Assembly (NCBI GenBank): GCA_025738555.1
Contig: JAOVFP010000001.1
Coordinates: 992,001 to 1,056,000, forward strand
DNA: 64,000 nucleotides
Direction: 5' to 3'
Source of the DNA: Cyathus striatus
Taxonomy: Eukaryota; Basidiomycota; Agaricomycetes; Agaricales; Nidulariaceae
Positions 48,647 to 60,310 of the stretch are shown piece by piece; within the stretch, counting starts at the first letter, position 1; each line of letters opens with the position of its first letter. Position numbers and translations under genes: made by a program. The notes under the pieces are model-generated. The model made no database searches. It worked only from the letters and a program-made list of their open reading frames with translations, and had not been told where the DNA came from.

Positions 48647-48943
48647 TCATGAAGAAAATTGTTTCACCTTGATTTGAGCCTCTTTTGCTCCAAGGCCTTC
48701 AAGGTAAGCATCCATCCAATGTATCATACAAAGTTCCCATTTCCATATTGTTTCAACTGAAACTGATTCAAGTGTTTTTGGTAAGTTTTCTTGAAGGGCA
48801 GAAAATGTGCTGTTACAATGCTCCCTGAGCCTCAGGGAGCATTGTAACAAGGTAACACTTGACTGATCCCCAAAAATACTCAATAAAATTGAGTTTGCAA
48901 TGAAATTTTGGCAAGAAGATGCACAAATGACCAGCTGCTTCAA
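48647..48943 (-). pseudogene. Fragment of a transposon-encoded protein
   Basis: The minus-strand frame ends with IWKWELCMIHWMDAYLEGLG and AKEAQIKVKQFSS, which recalls a W-M-x-A-Y-x-x-G-L-x-A-K-x-A-Q segment in ORFs of Agaricomycete DNA transposons. I cannot name the superfamily. It is about 100 codons long without further recognisable blocks on either side, so it is a remnant, possibly of the transposase of the 7.6-kb element it lies in. Confidence in the identity is low. Confidence 0.35.
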
Positions 48944-49373
48944 TCACTTCCTGAACAAGTGATTTTTGCTCCAGAAAGTCAGGTTGCAGCTTGAGAATAT
49001 GCTTTGCACAGCAATTGGTAGCACCAGATCAACATTTCCCCAGTGATTCATCTCCCTTCTTTGGTGCACACTGTTTGATAGACAGTTCCATTCCATCCCA
49101 CACCATCTTCAGATTCACTGTCTGGCACATTGCTATCAGATTGCATCGCATGATCAATTGGCATTGAATTGTCATATAAGCCCAATTTCTGGCAAGCCTT
49201 GGCTTCTCGAGCTCATGCAGCAGCTATCTTTTGGAGTAGTGTCAGCAAATATTTTCATATTAACTCCTGGCTATATGATCATGTGTTCATATAAGTATGG
49301 AGTTTTATGATCACCCCCAAATTATACAGTGTCCTATACTATTAGTGATTGTAGTAGTAATCATAAATGATCA

Positions 49374-49843
49374 TTTAGGGATATAGGTGGTGTATTGGGG
49401 TGAATACTAGTACTGATGGGTTTCTATGGACTATTACTTGTTCTAATGGATTTGTAGATGATCATAAGTTATCATTAGGTGGTGCAGGTGGCATGATGGG
49501 ATATTAGTGGTGCTAATGGATTTGTAAGTGATCATAAGTGATCATTAGGTGATCTAGGTGGTGTAATGGGTTATTAGTGATACTAATAGATTCATAAGTG
49601 ATCATATGTGATCATTAGATGATCTAGGTGGCATAATGGATTATTAGTGGTACTAATGAACTTGTAAGTGATCATAAGTGATTATTAGGTGATCTAGGTG
49701 GTGTAATGGGTTATTAGTGATACTAATAGATTCATAAGTGATCATATGTGATCATTGGGTGATTTAGGTGGCATAATGGATTATTAGTGGTACTAATGGA
49801 TTTGTAAGTGATTGTAAGTGATCATATATGTCACATGCATTGT
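49374..49843. repeat. 70-bp satellite, left arm
   Basis: Units start at TAATGGA or TAATAGA at 49444, 49514, 49584, 49654, 49724 and 49794, exactly 70 bp apart, with a diverged unit before. Two unit types alternate (GTGTAATGGG and GCATAATGGA), giving a 140-bp higher-order repeat. Every unit carries TGATCA-type palindromes. Confidence 0.9.
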
Positions 49844-50470
49844 GTATGTCACAGATGTCACGTTTGTTATGGATGTCACACGCGTCACAGATGTCACAGA
49901 TGTCACATATATCGCATTTGTCACACTTTTACAGATGTCACATGTGTCACACTGTCGCATATGTCACACTTTCACATATGTCACACGTGTCACACTTTCG
50001 CATATGTTATGCATTCACAAATGTCACACTTTCACAGATGTCACAAATGTCACACTTTCGCATATATCACGCATTCACAAATGTCACACTTTCGCAAATG
50101 TCACACTTCCGCATATGTCACACTTCCGCATATGTCACACTTTCGCATATGTCACGCATTCACAAATGTCACACTTCTGCATGTCACAAATGTCACAAAT
50201 GTTACACTTTCACAGATGTCACAGGTGTCACACGTTCGCATATGTCACACTTTCCCATATGTCACATATATTACACTTGTTACACTTGTCATATTTGCTT
50301 TGTATGACACTCCTGTCATGTAGTCACATATGTCACACCATATCTATTACAACCATCATACTCATCACATGTCATACACCCCTTATGTATCAATATTACA
50401 CCTGTTACATTCTCACATCTGTCACACATATCACACTTCATTCTTATGACACCCTTGGTAAAAAGCAAAA
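49844..50470 (+). repeat. TCACA minisatellite, left arm
   Basis: Short repeats around TGTCACACTTTCGCATA and TGTCACAGA, mostly 9-27 bp. All three frames stay open for 160-230 codons and translate as Cys/His/Thr-rich tracts (CHTFAYVT), but this is a by-product of the repeat. No real protein is proposed. Confidence 0.85.
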
Positions 50471-51339
50471 TTGGATATATGTCACACAGAGTCAGTGAAA
50501 CATGTTTGAACAATAGTGACACCTAACATGTAGTTACATTTGACTCTGTGACATTAACTAATTTTGAATTTTACCAAGTATCATCTTGATTTGTCAAGGT
50601 ACTCTCCCTGTCAAAAAGTAAAATTACACCACAATCACAGATTCTCCTACCATTCTTGAAACCCTTGACAGCTTTTTGCCTCTACCAGCCTATCATTCTC
50701 TCAACATTGCATTGCAACCATCTGCTGCAACACACATTATACATGTCACATGAAAAGGTTACATGAAGAGAATTATATTTCTTCCACTATTTACCTGTGT
50801 TTGGTTGAATTCAGCATTCATAGCACTAGACAAAAATCACATTATATCAATACTACTTTCTGGCAATCACAATGTTATGTTTTCATTAGTCTATCAGATT
50901 CTATAGTAGATATAATTGTACTTAGATTCTAATTTTGTCTAACCAACCTTAAGCATGTTCAGTAACCTGGTCAGGTTATGTTGTCTTATCTATATCTTCC
51001 ATTCAGTTATTGCTTCTATTATCACATCACTTATATCTTTGTCACAGTCACACTTTCCATTAGCCAATTAGATATTTATTTCTTGATTGATTATTGGGGT
51101 ATATAATTTCTTGTGTCCCTCTTAGCAGTACTCACTACTGTTCAATCTTCATTGTTACAGAATTGTACAGTATTACAAATGAGAGATGTGTGACCTGTGA
51201 ATAAAATGTGAATAAATGTGATGTGATGGGATATGTGACATGTATGTGTTTGATTAGCAAGATTGATAGCCTTGACTGGGTTATGGGGGTGTATAATATT
51301 GGAGCACTCCTGTCAGTGACAAGCCTGGCAGTGAACAAA

Positions 51340-51889
51340 GTGTGACAGATGTAAGAATCTAACAGGTGTAATATTGACATATAAGATATGTATGACATGT
51401 GATAAGTATAATGGTTGTAACAGATGTGGTGTAACATGAATTTGAGAATGTGACATATGTAACTATATAATAGGAGTGTCATACAAGTAAATGTGATGGG
51501 GGTGACATATGTAAGAGTGTGACAAATGTGACAAGTGTAGCATATGTAAAAGTATGATATAGTGTTATATAGTGTGACAAGTGTAATATATATGCAACAT
51601 ATATAAAAGTATGACATAGTGCGATGATTTTGACATCTGTGAAAGTGTGACATATGTGACATATGCGACAGTGTGATGTATGTGAAAGTGTGACATATGC
51701 GAAAGTGTGATATATGTGAAAGTGTGATATTTGTGAAAGTGTGACATTTGTGAAAATGTGATATATGCGAAAGTGTGATGTATGCGACAGTGTGACATAT
51801 GCAAAAGTATGACAAATGCGATATATGTGACATCTGTGACATCTGTGACGCGTGTGACATCCATAACAAACGTGACATCTGTGACATAC
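51340..51889 (-). repeat. TCACA minisatellite, right arm (inverted)
   Basis: The same minisatellite on the other strand (GTGTGACATATGCGAAAG units). Unit numbers differ from the left arm except in the inner-arm edge next to the 70-bp satellite, where the two arms are identical. Confidence 0.85.
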
Positions 51890-52360
51890 ACAATGCATGT
51901 GACATATATGATCACTTACAATCACTTACAAATCCATTAGTACCACTAATAATCCATTATGCCACCTAAATCACCTAATGATCACATATGATCACTTATG
52001 AATCTATTAGTATCACTAATAACCCATTACACCACCTAGATCACCTAATAATCACTTATGATCACTTACAAGTTCATTAGTACCACTAATAATCCATTAT
52101 GCCACCTAGATCATCTAATGATCACATATGATCACTTATGAATCTATTAGTATCACTAATAACCCATTACACCACCTAGATCACCTAATGATCACTTATG
52201 ATCACTTACAAATCCATTAGCACCACTAATATCCCATCATGCCACCTGCACCACCTAATGATAACTTATGATCATCTACAAATCCATTAGAACAAGTAAT
52301 AGTCCATAGAAACCCATCAGTACTAGTATTCACCCCAATACACCACCTATATCCCTAAAT
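51890..52360. repeat. 70-bp satellite, right arm (inverted)
   Basis: Units end at 51939, 52009, 52079, 52149, 52219 and 52289, again every 70 bp, mirroring the left arm with the same alternation of types. Confidence 0.9.
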
Positions 52361-53130
52361 GATCATTTATGATTACTACTACAATCACTAATAGTATAGA
52401 ACACTATATAATTTAGAGGTGATCATAAAACTCCATGCTTATATGAACACATGATCATATAGCCAGGAGTTAATATGAAAATAGTTTGCTAACACTTATG
52501 TCTTTTGGGCTTTTTGTGGTCCAGGCATTGATATTAGGGTGTAGGTAGAGATAGTTACAGGTATGAAACAGTAATCCTACATTGATTGATTCAATTCTAC
52601 ATTCGGACAATTTCAAATTTTTTTACCAACAGATTCTGCTGCACACCATAGGGAATGAAATGATGGACTTGCATTAAACTTACCAAGTTTGTCAACGTTC
52701 TCCACCCCATTCCGTTTGCACTCAAATATGCTTGATCTCCCTAGATATTGTTAGATTTCATGTAACTGAAGGTTTTCCTGCACAGTGCTGATTCATAATG
52801 CCAAGACCTTGTTTCTAGGACTGTCAAGGTTCTCATTGACAGTGCTAGATGAGGTGCGAAACTTATATCTCACTAGATTTCACTTGATTCCACTAGACTG
52901 ATTTCTCACTGGGGGGTAAGTATAAGGTGGGAATGCGGCATGCTCTGCCGTTGATTTCCCTGTTGATGGCAAGGGTCTGCAGGGAAATTTTGGTAATGAC
53001 TTGTGCCAGCCGCTCTATCGAGCAGAACCTCCCTTAGGTTTATTTGCCTTAAGCAAATATTTGACTTTGTTTATCAAAGGAGGTTGTAGCGAGATATGAG
53101 TGTGCTGGTTTTAGGAGCCTGGTGGACAAC

Positions 53131-55735
53131 AAACAAAGCCATGTATGTTGGCACTAGAGGATCCTGCCAAGCAGTACCAAATATGTATCTACACACATGT
53201 CAACAATTGTTTTATGTGCTTAATGTCTTTGTTTATGACACGTGTGACCTCCTTTGCCCATTCTCCTTTGAAACTGCATTCCCTTCCTTCCTCCTCACCT
53301 GGCTGACTCATTCCCAACAGTACATCAATTCCACTCACATATACACCAATATTGAATCTGAATGAGAGATGCCAACCAAACAGCATTCGGCTCAGAAATG
53401 CATTGACAATCTTCCTGAGGGAGACCTGGCATCTGGACAAACTGGGAGGTATTGTCTGCTCAAGGTTGGGGAGTTAACAGTGTAGTAGGGTGTGCATATG
53501 GGCAGATTCAATATCATATGTAGACCTAGTTTTCAGCTTCATCATTTGTTCCTTTACCATCTTCTTCCCTCCTTCATTCCCTCCTTCATTCTCTCCCTCA
53601 TTATCTCTCTCCTAACCTCTCACTTCTGCCTCCACCTCTGTCCACATCTACTATTCCTTTCCACGTATTCTATTTTCATTATCATTCACTTGTGTTTCTT
53701 AACCACATAACTTATGATCTCCTCATCAGCCACCGCCTCCCACCTCTCACATGTGATCTTCCACCAGCCAGCACTAGAAACTTCTAGGTTCTCTAACATA
53801 ATGTATGTTTTCTTCTGTCCAACATATGTGGTAGCTGGCTGACATGTTCTATAGTGCTCTACAAGGTTTGATATTGCCTTGACCTTAGAATTGTGACCAC
53901 TTCTACCTCAGCTTTATATGTGATATGAGCAAATGATGAGACTATGATATGTTCTTGACTTGCTATGTGCTTGCCATCAAGAACATTGACACTTTGACAG
54001 TGTGGACGATTCGGAAGGAGGGAGTCAGGATGTTGGGGGCTGGGATGTGTGTAGTTATTGGAACCAACTATCATCAATACAGTGGCACACTCGACATCTT
54101 CCACATTACATGTCCCTTGCTGCTAGTACGACAGAACCACCAGGCAATCTTCTCCGCCTCTTTTTCTCTACTGTCACCATCTACTCCTCTTCTTCATGTG
54201 TGTCATACAATGTATGCAAATCTGCTTATTTCCATGTTCCTGCTGGCCTGCTTGTTGTGCACGCAAGAGTGATGCGAGTGCTGTAAGTGTAAGCCACTGG
54301 TGCCAGATGTGTAGATATGCAGGGATGATGTCTGACTGACTTGCTGCTTCGTCACCAACTACATCTCCACCCAGCAACTTTACGCATCAATGATCAATCA
54401 CTACAGACCCTCTCGATTTGAGCAAAATTTAAACTCCACTTCCTCCTCCTCCAACCCAGTTATGAAAGCAGGATATCTTCAAGACTGTCTCTGATTTTGC
54501 TTTCATGCGATACCACTTTCACCTGCTCCCACTGTGATGGAGGAGGAACAGGAGGAGGAGAAATAGAAAGCATATGCAGAGGAGACCTCGACCTGCCCAA
54601 CTTCGGAGCAAATAACCTCCTCAGCAAAGGTGATATACTGCTTCTCATTTGATTTGTTGGTGTCAGCAGGGACAAGGATGCCTGAGTAGACATCGTTGGG
54701 GAGGGTGAGAGGGTGCTGTATGGACTGCTCAGAGTCCATCGACATTCTCCCTTCCTCCTCCTCAGTAGTAGTGGGGGTAAAGAGAGCACAGGGGATATAT
54801 CTTCACCCACGAACAGCTGCCCACCTCAAGTTGCAATTAGGTGGCTGATATTATGTGATTTTAATTAGCTTTAGTATACAATCTGGGAATGAATTTTCAG
54901 TACTGATGTAGCCTAACTGTTGTTAAGTTGTTAAGTTCTTAACATGCATGCAGGCCTCGCACTTTGTTGGTTGAATGCGAAGTTTCTTTTTGGATGAGTT
55001 CGGTTCTTATATTGTCACTCATTACACTACCACATGGAAATGAAAGTACTACTTAGTACTTGGACAGGTTTATTTAGTTGTTATAAACACATAATACAAA
55101 AACTAATTGTAAGTGACAATTTACTGAAATTGTAACATGTACTTCAATGGATTCAATAATCAATTTCACCAGGGTGCATGAGTTTGACACTCAAAAATGG
55201 GTATGCACTTGCAGACATTCTATTACCCCAATTTTCAACAAAATCAGGGTTTTATAATTCAACGAGCTTTCAGTTAGAATCACTGTACCATAATGGAAGG
55301 AACTGTGAGTGACAGCAATGTAGTCAAATATACTTTCTTAACAGTCTAAGGCCATGTTGTCACATATCAACTGGCCATCTGCCATTGATCACATATTTTT
55401 ACTGTGCTTACACCACATTTTCATAGCCATGCATGGGTTTCGCAGGTCATATTATATGAGTCTTCGTAACAACAGACCTGTACTATTAGAGGTAAGTATA
55501 TCCTGTATATGCATGATCCTAAACTCAAAATGGTGTTCAATCAGAGACAGAGACAGCTGAAAGGGGCGATGGGGAAAGGGAAGAGTGGTTGTAGTGGTTG
55601 GCAAAATGTGCAGACGACAGGTTTGCATAGCATTGTGTTGAAAGGGGGTGGATGTTATGAGTCGTCGTCATTTGTAGATGAGACAGCTGGTGGTGGTGAT
55701 GGGGTGTCGAAACAGCCATGAGACGACACTGTGTC
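53131..55735. other. No gene recognised
   Basis: Frames are short. A pyrimidine-rich tract (CCTTC and TCTC repeats) at 53560-53660 and purine/CT-biased stretches dominate. Confidence 0.45.
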
Positions 55736-56770
55736 CATGTGGTTTAGATGTTGGGGTGGCATTGTGTTGATGAGTTTAGGATGACACTGCTGTCCTCAAT
55801 GATGCTGTGGGGAAAGGACGTTGAGGAGAAAGGGGGAAAGGGGGGAAGGGAGTGAGGAGAGTGATATTGTGGGTAAAAGGGTAAGAAGGGGAAAAGGAAG
55901 GTGGTGGGGTCAGTTGTCAAAATGGCTACAATGCTGTTGGAGACATAAATGAGGGAGCAAGCGAGATGACAAGATGACAATGTTGCTGCAGGTATGGAGG
56001 AGGATGAGTTGGTAATGAGATGTGGTGGCAGTGGTGGAGACACGGCAATGGCGATAGTGGGGTGCGGCATTGGGCATTGGTCGAGAGGTGGTGGTGGTGA
56101 AACATCCACTATGCTGCTGGGGAGAAGGAAGGCATTGGTATGGTCAAGACGACAACAAGCAGTGGTGCTGGCAGAAGGAAGGCACTGGACATGCTTGTAG
56201 TAATATGGGAGAGGAAGAGAGGGACAAGGGAGGGTGGATGGCATTGCATCAACACTGTTCTAGTCAATGGGATAGGTGTCATCGTCTTGATGCAGAGGAA
56301 GGAGGAGGGATTGATAACATGGTATCAACGCAGTTCTCGCCAGCAGTGTGGTTGTTATCGTGATGCAGGGTAGGAAGAGGGAGGAGGGGAGCTGCATTGT
56401 ATGGCATCGATGCCATTCTTGCAAGCGGTGTTGCTGTGATGCAAGGAAAGGGAGGGAGGAATGGCCATCTAGCTATGCAGCCATGAGGCATCAGGCCCAG
56501 GCAAGGATGAGGTGGGCTGAGGGAGGGGTTACCTGGATCTGACATATGCGTTGACAAGACGTGTGCCTCAGGACGTAGACTCAGAGGTGAGGGACACTGA
56601 GGAGAGCTGGCGATGTGATGGATTGTACATAGCATCAATGACACTGTTGGGATCATGGTGAATGATAAGCATGCATGAGAATGGCATGGAGCTACATGAG
56701 TGACATGGCGTCAACGTTGCTGTAGGCCTTGAGGAGGGGGATGGGCCTTCTACCAACCCTACATCTTCCT
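55736..56770. repeat. Purine-biased low-complexity region with weak tandem structure
   Basis: About 1 kb of G/A-rich plus strand with recurring TGGCATTG, GATGACAC, GGAGGAGG and ATGGCATC elements, such as the related phrases near 55755, 56240, 56310, 56400 and 56700. Many overlapping frames are open on both strands, which follows from composition. No gene is called. Confidence 0.5.
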
Positions 56771-57309
56771 CAAGTTGGAGATGGTGATGATGATGGACTG
56801 ATGCTAGATTGTGAAGCTTTGAGGGGTAGAACTTCAGGTCAAAATGGCGGTGTAGGTAAATAAATGTAAATAATCTCTGTTCTTCGATCTTATCTTTAAA
56901 TCTATCTTATCATCCACTGTCCAAAGTCTGTTATCGATAGTACTACTGCTCACAATGAAAAACTGATATGCGAGGCTATTCATAAACACATAGAATAAAG
57001 AAATAGGGCCGACAAGTGGCAGGGCCCTCTACCTCCTTTAATAGACATTTACCATTAGAAACAACCAAATACCTACTCCCATTCCCTGCTTTCTCTCAGT
57101 TCAAACTCACATACAGGAGTAAACTCCCCTTCTCTGTAACCATATGGTCAACACCCTCAACCAGAGCCTGCATCCTCTTAGCTCTACTGTGCCTCTGCAG
57201 GGTCTGCTCATCCTTCATGGCTCAGAAAGGATGTGTATGAGAGTGTCCAGGTCTATAATGGGGAAATAAGTTGGTGGTTTGCCTGCTTTGCTGTAATTGA
57301 GGATGAACT
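56771..57309. other. No gene recognised
   Basis: Short frames only, no repeat partner seen. Confidence 0.4.
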
Positions 57310-57635
57310 TTGAAACATAGAGCATACCAATGAATTGAAAGAAAATTTGTAAGATAAAACTTAAGGAGAGGGACTCGGAGCGGAGACACGGCATTTGGTA
57401 ACACTAATTGTGGTATTCAGTGGCTCTTGGTAGCATGCATACCAACAGTCTTGAGTTCCTGATGCTTAACTGCGGCGTTCAGGGTGATGTGGAAGTGTTA
57501 GTGTTGGAGGGAACCAGAGAAAGTGCAAATGCATTGACACACGCATCAGTTGATTACATAATGGATATAGTAATATATCGATTTCTGTAGTGCAAGCGAA
57601 GTGCCTGCTCTACATCACCAATATCCCTGAAGTGC
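57310..57635. repeat. Dispersed repeat A, copy 1
   Basis: It is direct-orientation similar to 59977-60310: GCATACCAATGAATTGAAAG, then TGGTATTCAGTGGCTCTTGG, then CATGCATC-like, ending at a decayed hairpin GTAGTGCAAGCG-GAAGTGCCTGCTCTAC-like sequence. Confidence 0.75.
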
Positions 57636-58365
57636 ATGCATGTGCACAGATAGATTGGTGATAATATTGGCATTCACAATAGGCTGGGTAAAGGTTTGGT
57701 TATGGTGGCACAATATGAGACTAGTTTCAATGCCAGTGGATTCTTCAAGTTGGAGAGTCAGGCCTCAGGGAGTGCTTGGCTGTCTGACTAGCATAAACCC
57801 TGGGAGGGATTGTCATAGAAGAGTAACAATATGAGATGAAGATGTAATTTGTAGATGATGAGTGCGAGAGCAATTTTCGAATGTGCACTTTTCTTGCACT
57901 TTTCCTTGGCTGTTCCTAAGTTCTGCTGCCTTTCTTGCCAGTGCACAAGTAGCTCGTTTTCTAATGGTGTTAATGGAACTTTTGGAGTTGATTTGTTGAA
58001 CGAGTTTAGCATGGAAAGAATAGGAGTTGAGAGGGGCTCAACTTCAGTTTATAGGTACCTCAAGGAAGTGGGAGGATGGAGTGATGTGCATATTGAAGAC
58101 ACTGGTGACAGCCAAGCTATCTTAACATGTCTGTGACTTGGAGATACCTACTCCAACAATCTTCTGAGTTGAAGCAGGAGTACATACTTATTTCCGACAG
58201 TGTACTGTTTAATATGCCTTTGACTATCTTGAAAGCAGTCATCCTTAGTCATAGCAAGTTGAAACAAGTAGCACACACTGGTTATATTTATTATTGCACA
58301 TCTATGTGAAGGGATAGCAAAGTTTGAACTTCCCAGGTGTTTAACGGCTTCTGGGATGGACTTAT

Positions 58366-58495
58366 AGCTAGTAGGTGTGTCATGAAACATATGAGAATGG
58401 ACATTGAAGTGAAAGAGGAGGAGCAAAGGAAAACAGAGTGGGTGAGTGGAATAAGAAGATAGAACAGGCAGGGAAGAATGCAATAAATTGGAAGT
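58366..58495. repeat. Dispersed repeat B, copy 1
   Basis: TGTCATGAAACATATGAGAA to GGGAAGAATGCAATAAATTG. A second direct copy starts 363 bp downstream. Confidence 0.75.
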
Positions 58496-58728
58496 AATGT
58501 ACCATCCATATCACCAACACTGACAACCTTGGCCTCAGCATGTACCATCACCTATGCCCTACACCCTCTACCTCCCTTCTTTCCAATCAATGCTTTTCTC
58601 AACTCACTTGAACATATCCCCACTTCAGATTAGACATCACCCAGATGGGTGTATTGTCTCCAAGCGTAGTTCTCCCACATGGGTGCTTTCGTCAACTACA
58701 ACAAATCATTCTTGACCAAGATTAGTAG

Positions 58729-58860
58729 GCATGTCATGAAAGATATGAGAATGGGCATTTGGGTGAAAGAAGGGGTGTGAAGGTAAAACCAAGCAGGTGA
58801 GTGAAAAGAGAAGAAAGAATGGGTAGGGAAGAATGCAATGAATGCAAAGTATCAAACTGA
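58729..58860. repeat. Dispersed repeat B, copy 2
   Basis: TGTCATGAAAGATATGAGAA to GGGAAGAATGCAATGAATG. It runs into the minus-strand frame 58706-59113 (PFKIVGLSITDIKELKF), an unassigned transposon-like ORF. Confidence 0.75.
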
Positions 58861-59976
58861 CATCACTTACCAGGATGGAGTTCCATAGTAAAGTGAATTT
58901 GAGTTCCTTGATGTCAGTGATAGATAACCCAACTATCTTAAAAGGTAGTGGGAATACTAATGTCAATTCTTGACAGCATGGATTCATACCTGCATTGTAG
59001 AACAGCAAAAGAGCAAAGTTTTCAAAAAGCAATGTCATTTTCCCACCAGTAAATATACATCCCTTTTGTTTGATTTCATTAACTATGTCCTGAGCTTCAA
59101 CTATAAAAGGCATTTAGAACAACTAAGGTCAGAATTAGCTGGAATCTAAGTAATACTGCTTACATTTAAAATTGAATGCATTATATCCTAAGAGTCCAAG
59201 CTGAATTGAAACAATTACAACCCAGGCCACTGATAATATAACTAATAAAAAATAGGGCCAGGTAAGAGAATATTTATTAATAATACAAATTTAAATACAG
59301 TAATTGATACAATAGATTAAAACTCATATATTTTGTGTGTATGTATTATGAAGCTTGTGAATCTGGAAAAGAAACAGGTTGTGACAGGTGAGATTAAAAT
59401 AAGGCAAATAGAGATACCCTGGACAAGTCAGACTTGCTAAGCCTTTGGAGAAATCTAGTGGTAATTAAAACTGATTAAAACTGTAGTTCCAGGAATGAGT
59501 TTACAAAAAGTTTCCTTCAAAAGAAGGAGTAGTAAATGGGAGGCAATAGTCAATGAATCTGAATAGAAGTGAACAAACATACATCAGCAAGTGAGAAGGA
59601 GATAAAATGGATGCAATAGTCATCCCTATTGGGTGCAGATTTGAACAAGACAGAAGAAATAGTAGAAAACTAGAGCACATTAGAAATGGCAGAAAATTGT
59701 TACTAACTGGAAAGAATGTTAGAATGCTTGTTGTAGAGGTGAAAGGTGTGTTGATACCTAAACAAAGAAATTAGTAAGTGAGTTGGTGAACATCTGTTTG
59801 ACCTTGAGGTGTTCTAAGGTGTTGAGAAAGGGGGAACAAATTTCACTGGATTGAAAGAAAGTTGATACATGATTTTTTAAAGGAAATTAGAATAAGGAGA
59901 ATACTTAATGAGGAATAGTGGAATAAAACATAAATTAAATGTTTAGAGATAGTAGATTATTGGAAGAAAAAGGAAA
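58861..59976. other. No gene recognised between repeat copies
   Basis: AT-rich sequence between repeats B and A. The minus-strand open frame reaching 59113 is described with repeat B. Confidence 0.4.
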
Positions 59977-60310
59977 AGCTTGAAACATAAAGCATACCAA
60001 TGAATTGAAAGAAAATTTATAAAATAAAAACTTGAGGAGAGGGACTAGAGGCAATGACACAGCCACTGGTAAGGTGAACTGTGGTATTTAGTGGCTCTTG
60101 GTAGTGTGCAGTACTGACAATCTTGAGTTTTGTTGAGTAATAGTGGTGTTGGGGATGAGGCAGGAGTGTTGGCATTGGAGGGAAGATGAGAAAGATAGCA
60201 CATGAACACAAACACAAACAAACACATTGATGCATGCATCACTTGATTATGTAATGGAAAATGTAATATCTTGATTTTTGTAGTGCAGGTGTTTCACCTG
60301 CTCTACACTG
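59977..60310. repeat. Dispersed repeat A, copy 2, ending in a hairpin
   Basis: The second copy of repeat A. Its right end has an intact hairpin GCAGGTG-TTT-CACCTGC (60286-60302), followed by TCTACACTG. In copy 1 the hairpin is mutated. A terminal hairpin could indicate a Helitron-like 3' end, but no CTRR terminus is evident. Confidence 0.7.

Larger units (their letters stand above)
49227..52508. mobile_element. 3.27-kb palindromic foldback element (49235-52500)
   Basis: The two halves are inverted copies. From AGTGTCAGCAAATATTTTC and TAACTCCTGGCTATATGATC at the left edge inwards to about 49925, the sequence repeats inverted from the right edge (52500) to about 51810. Arms of nearly 690 bp are almost identical in their inner part. 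Direct repeats TCTTTTGG lie at 49227-49234 and 52501-52508, consistent with an 8-bp target duplication. Each arm has a 70-bp satellite and then a TCACA-rich minisatellite. The centre (50.5-51.2 kb) is unique and non-coding. The outermost 30 bases of the two ends have diverged. Confidence 0.82.
45526..53130. mobile_element. 7.6-kb composite inverted-repeat element (45534-53122) with 8-bp direct repeats
   Basis: The left end CAGGCTCCTAAAACC (45534) is inverted at the right end (GGTTTTAGGAGCCTG, ending near 53122). The direct repeat TGGACAAC flanks both sides, at 45526-45533 and 53123-53130. About 210 bp of left arm (45534-45743) matches the inverted right arm (52913-53122) at high identity. After a 1-kb interruption the left arm continues near 46768 (CCCAGTGAGAA) and matches 52880-52912. 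An 8-bp duplication with CAGG-type ends fits hAT or KDZ/Zisupton-like elements. Inside are a palindromic 3.27-kb element, GC-rich palindromes and a fragment of a transposon-like ORF, but no intact transposase. Confidence 0.72.

Noticed and set aside
48820..48850. Hairpin GCTCCCTGAGCCTCAGGGAGC as a terminator or regulatory site
   Set aside because: It is a good local palindrome, but it lies inside a decayed transposon ORF and eukaryotic terminators are not recognised this way.
49808..50498. Long Cys/His-rich open frames in three frames on the plus strand
   Set aside because: They are translations of the TCACA minisatellite. All frames are open and the mirrored arm gives the same peptide on the other strand.
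51135..51925. 256-codon minus-strand frame with repeated CHTF
   Set aside because: Same minisatellite origin; it starts with exactly the same residues as the left-arm frame because of the palindrome.
55744..56656. Long Pro/Ser/His-rich and Gly/Arg-rich frames on both strands
   Set aside because: They arise from purine/pyrimidine strand bias and weak tandem repeats, with no conserved motif and many overlapping alternatives.
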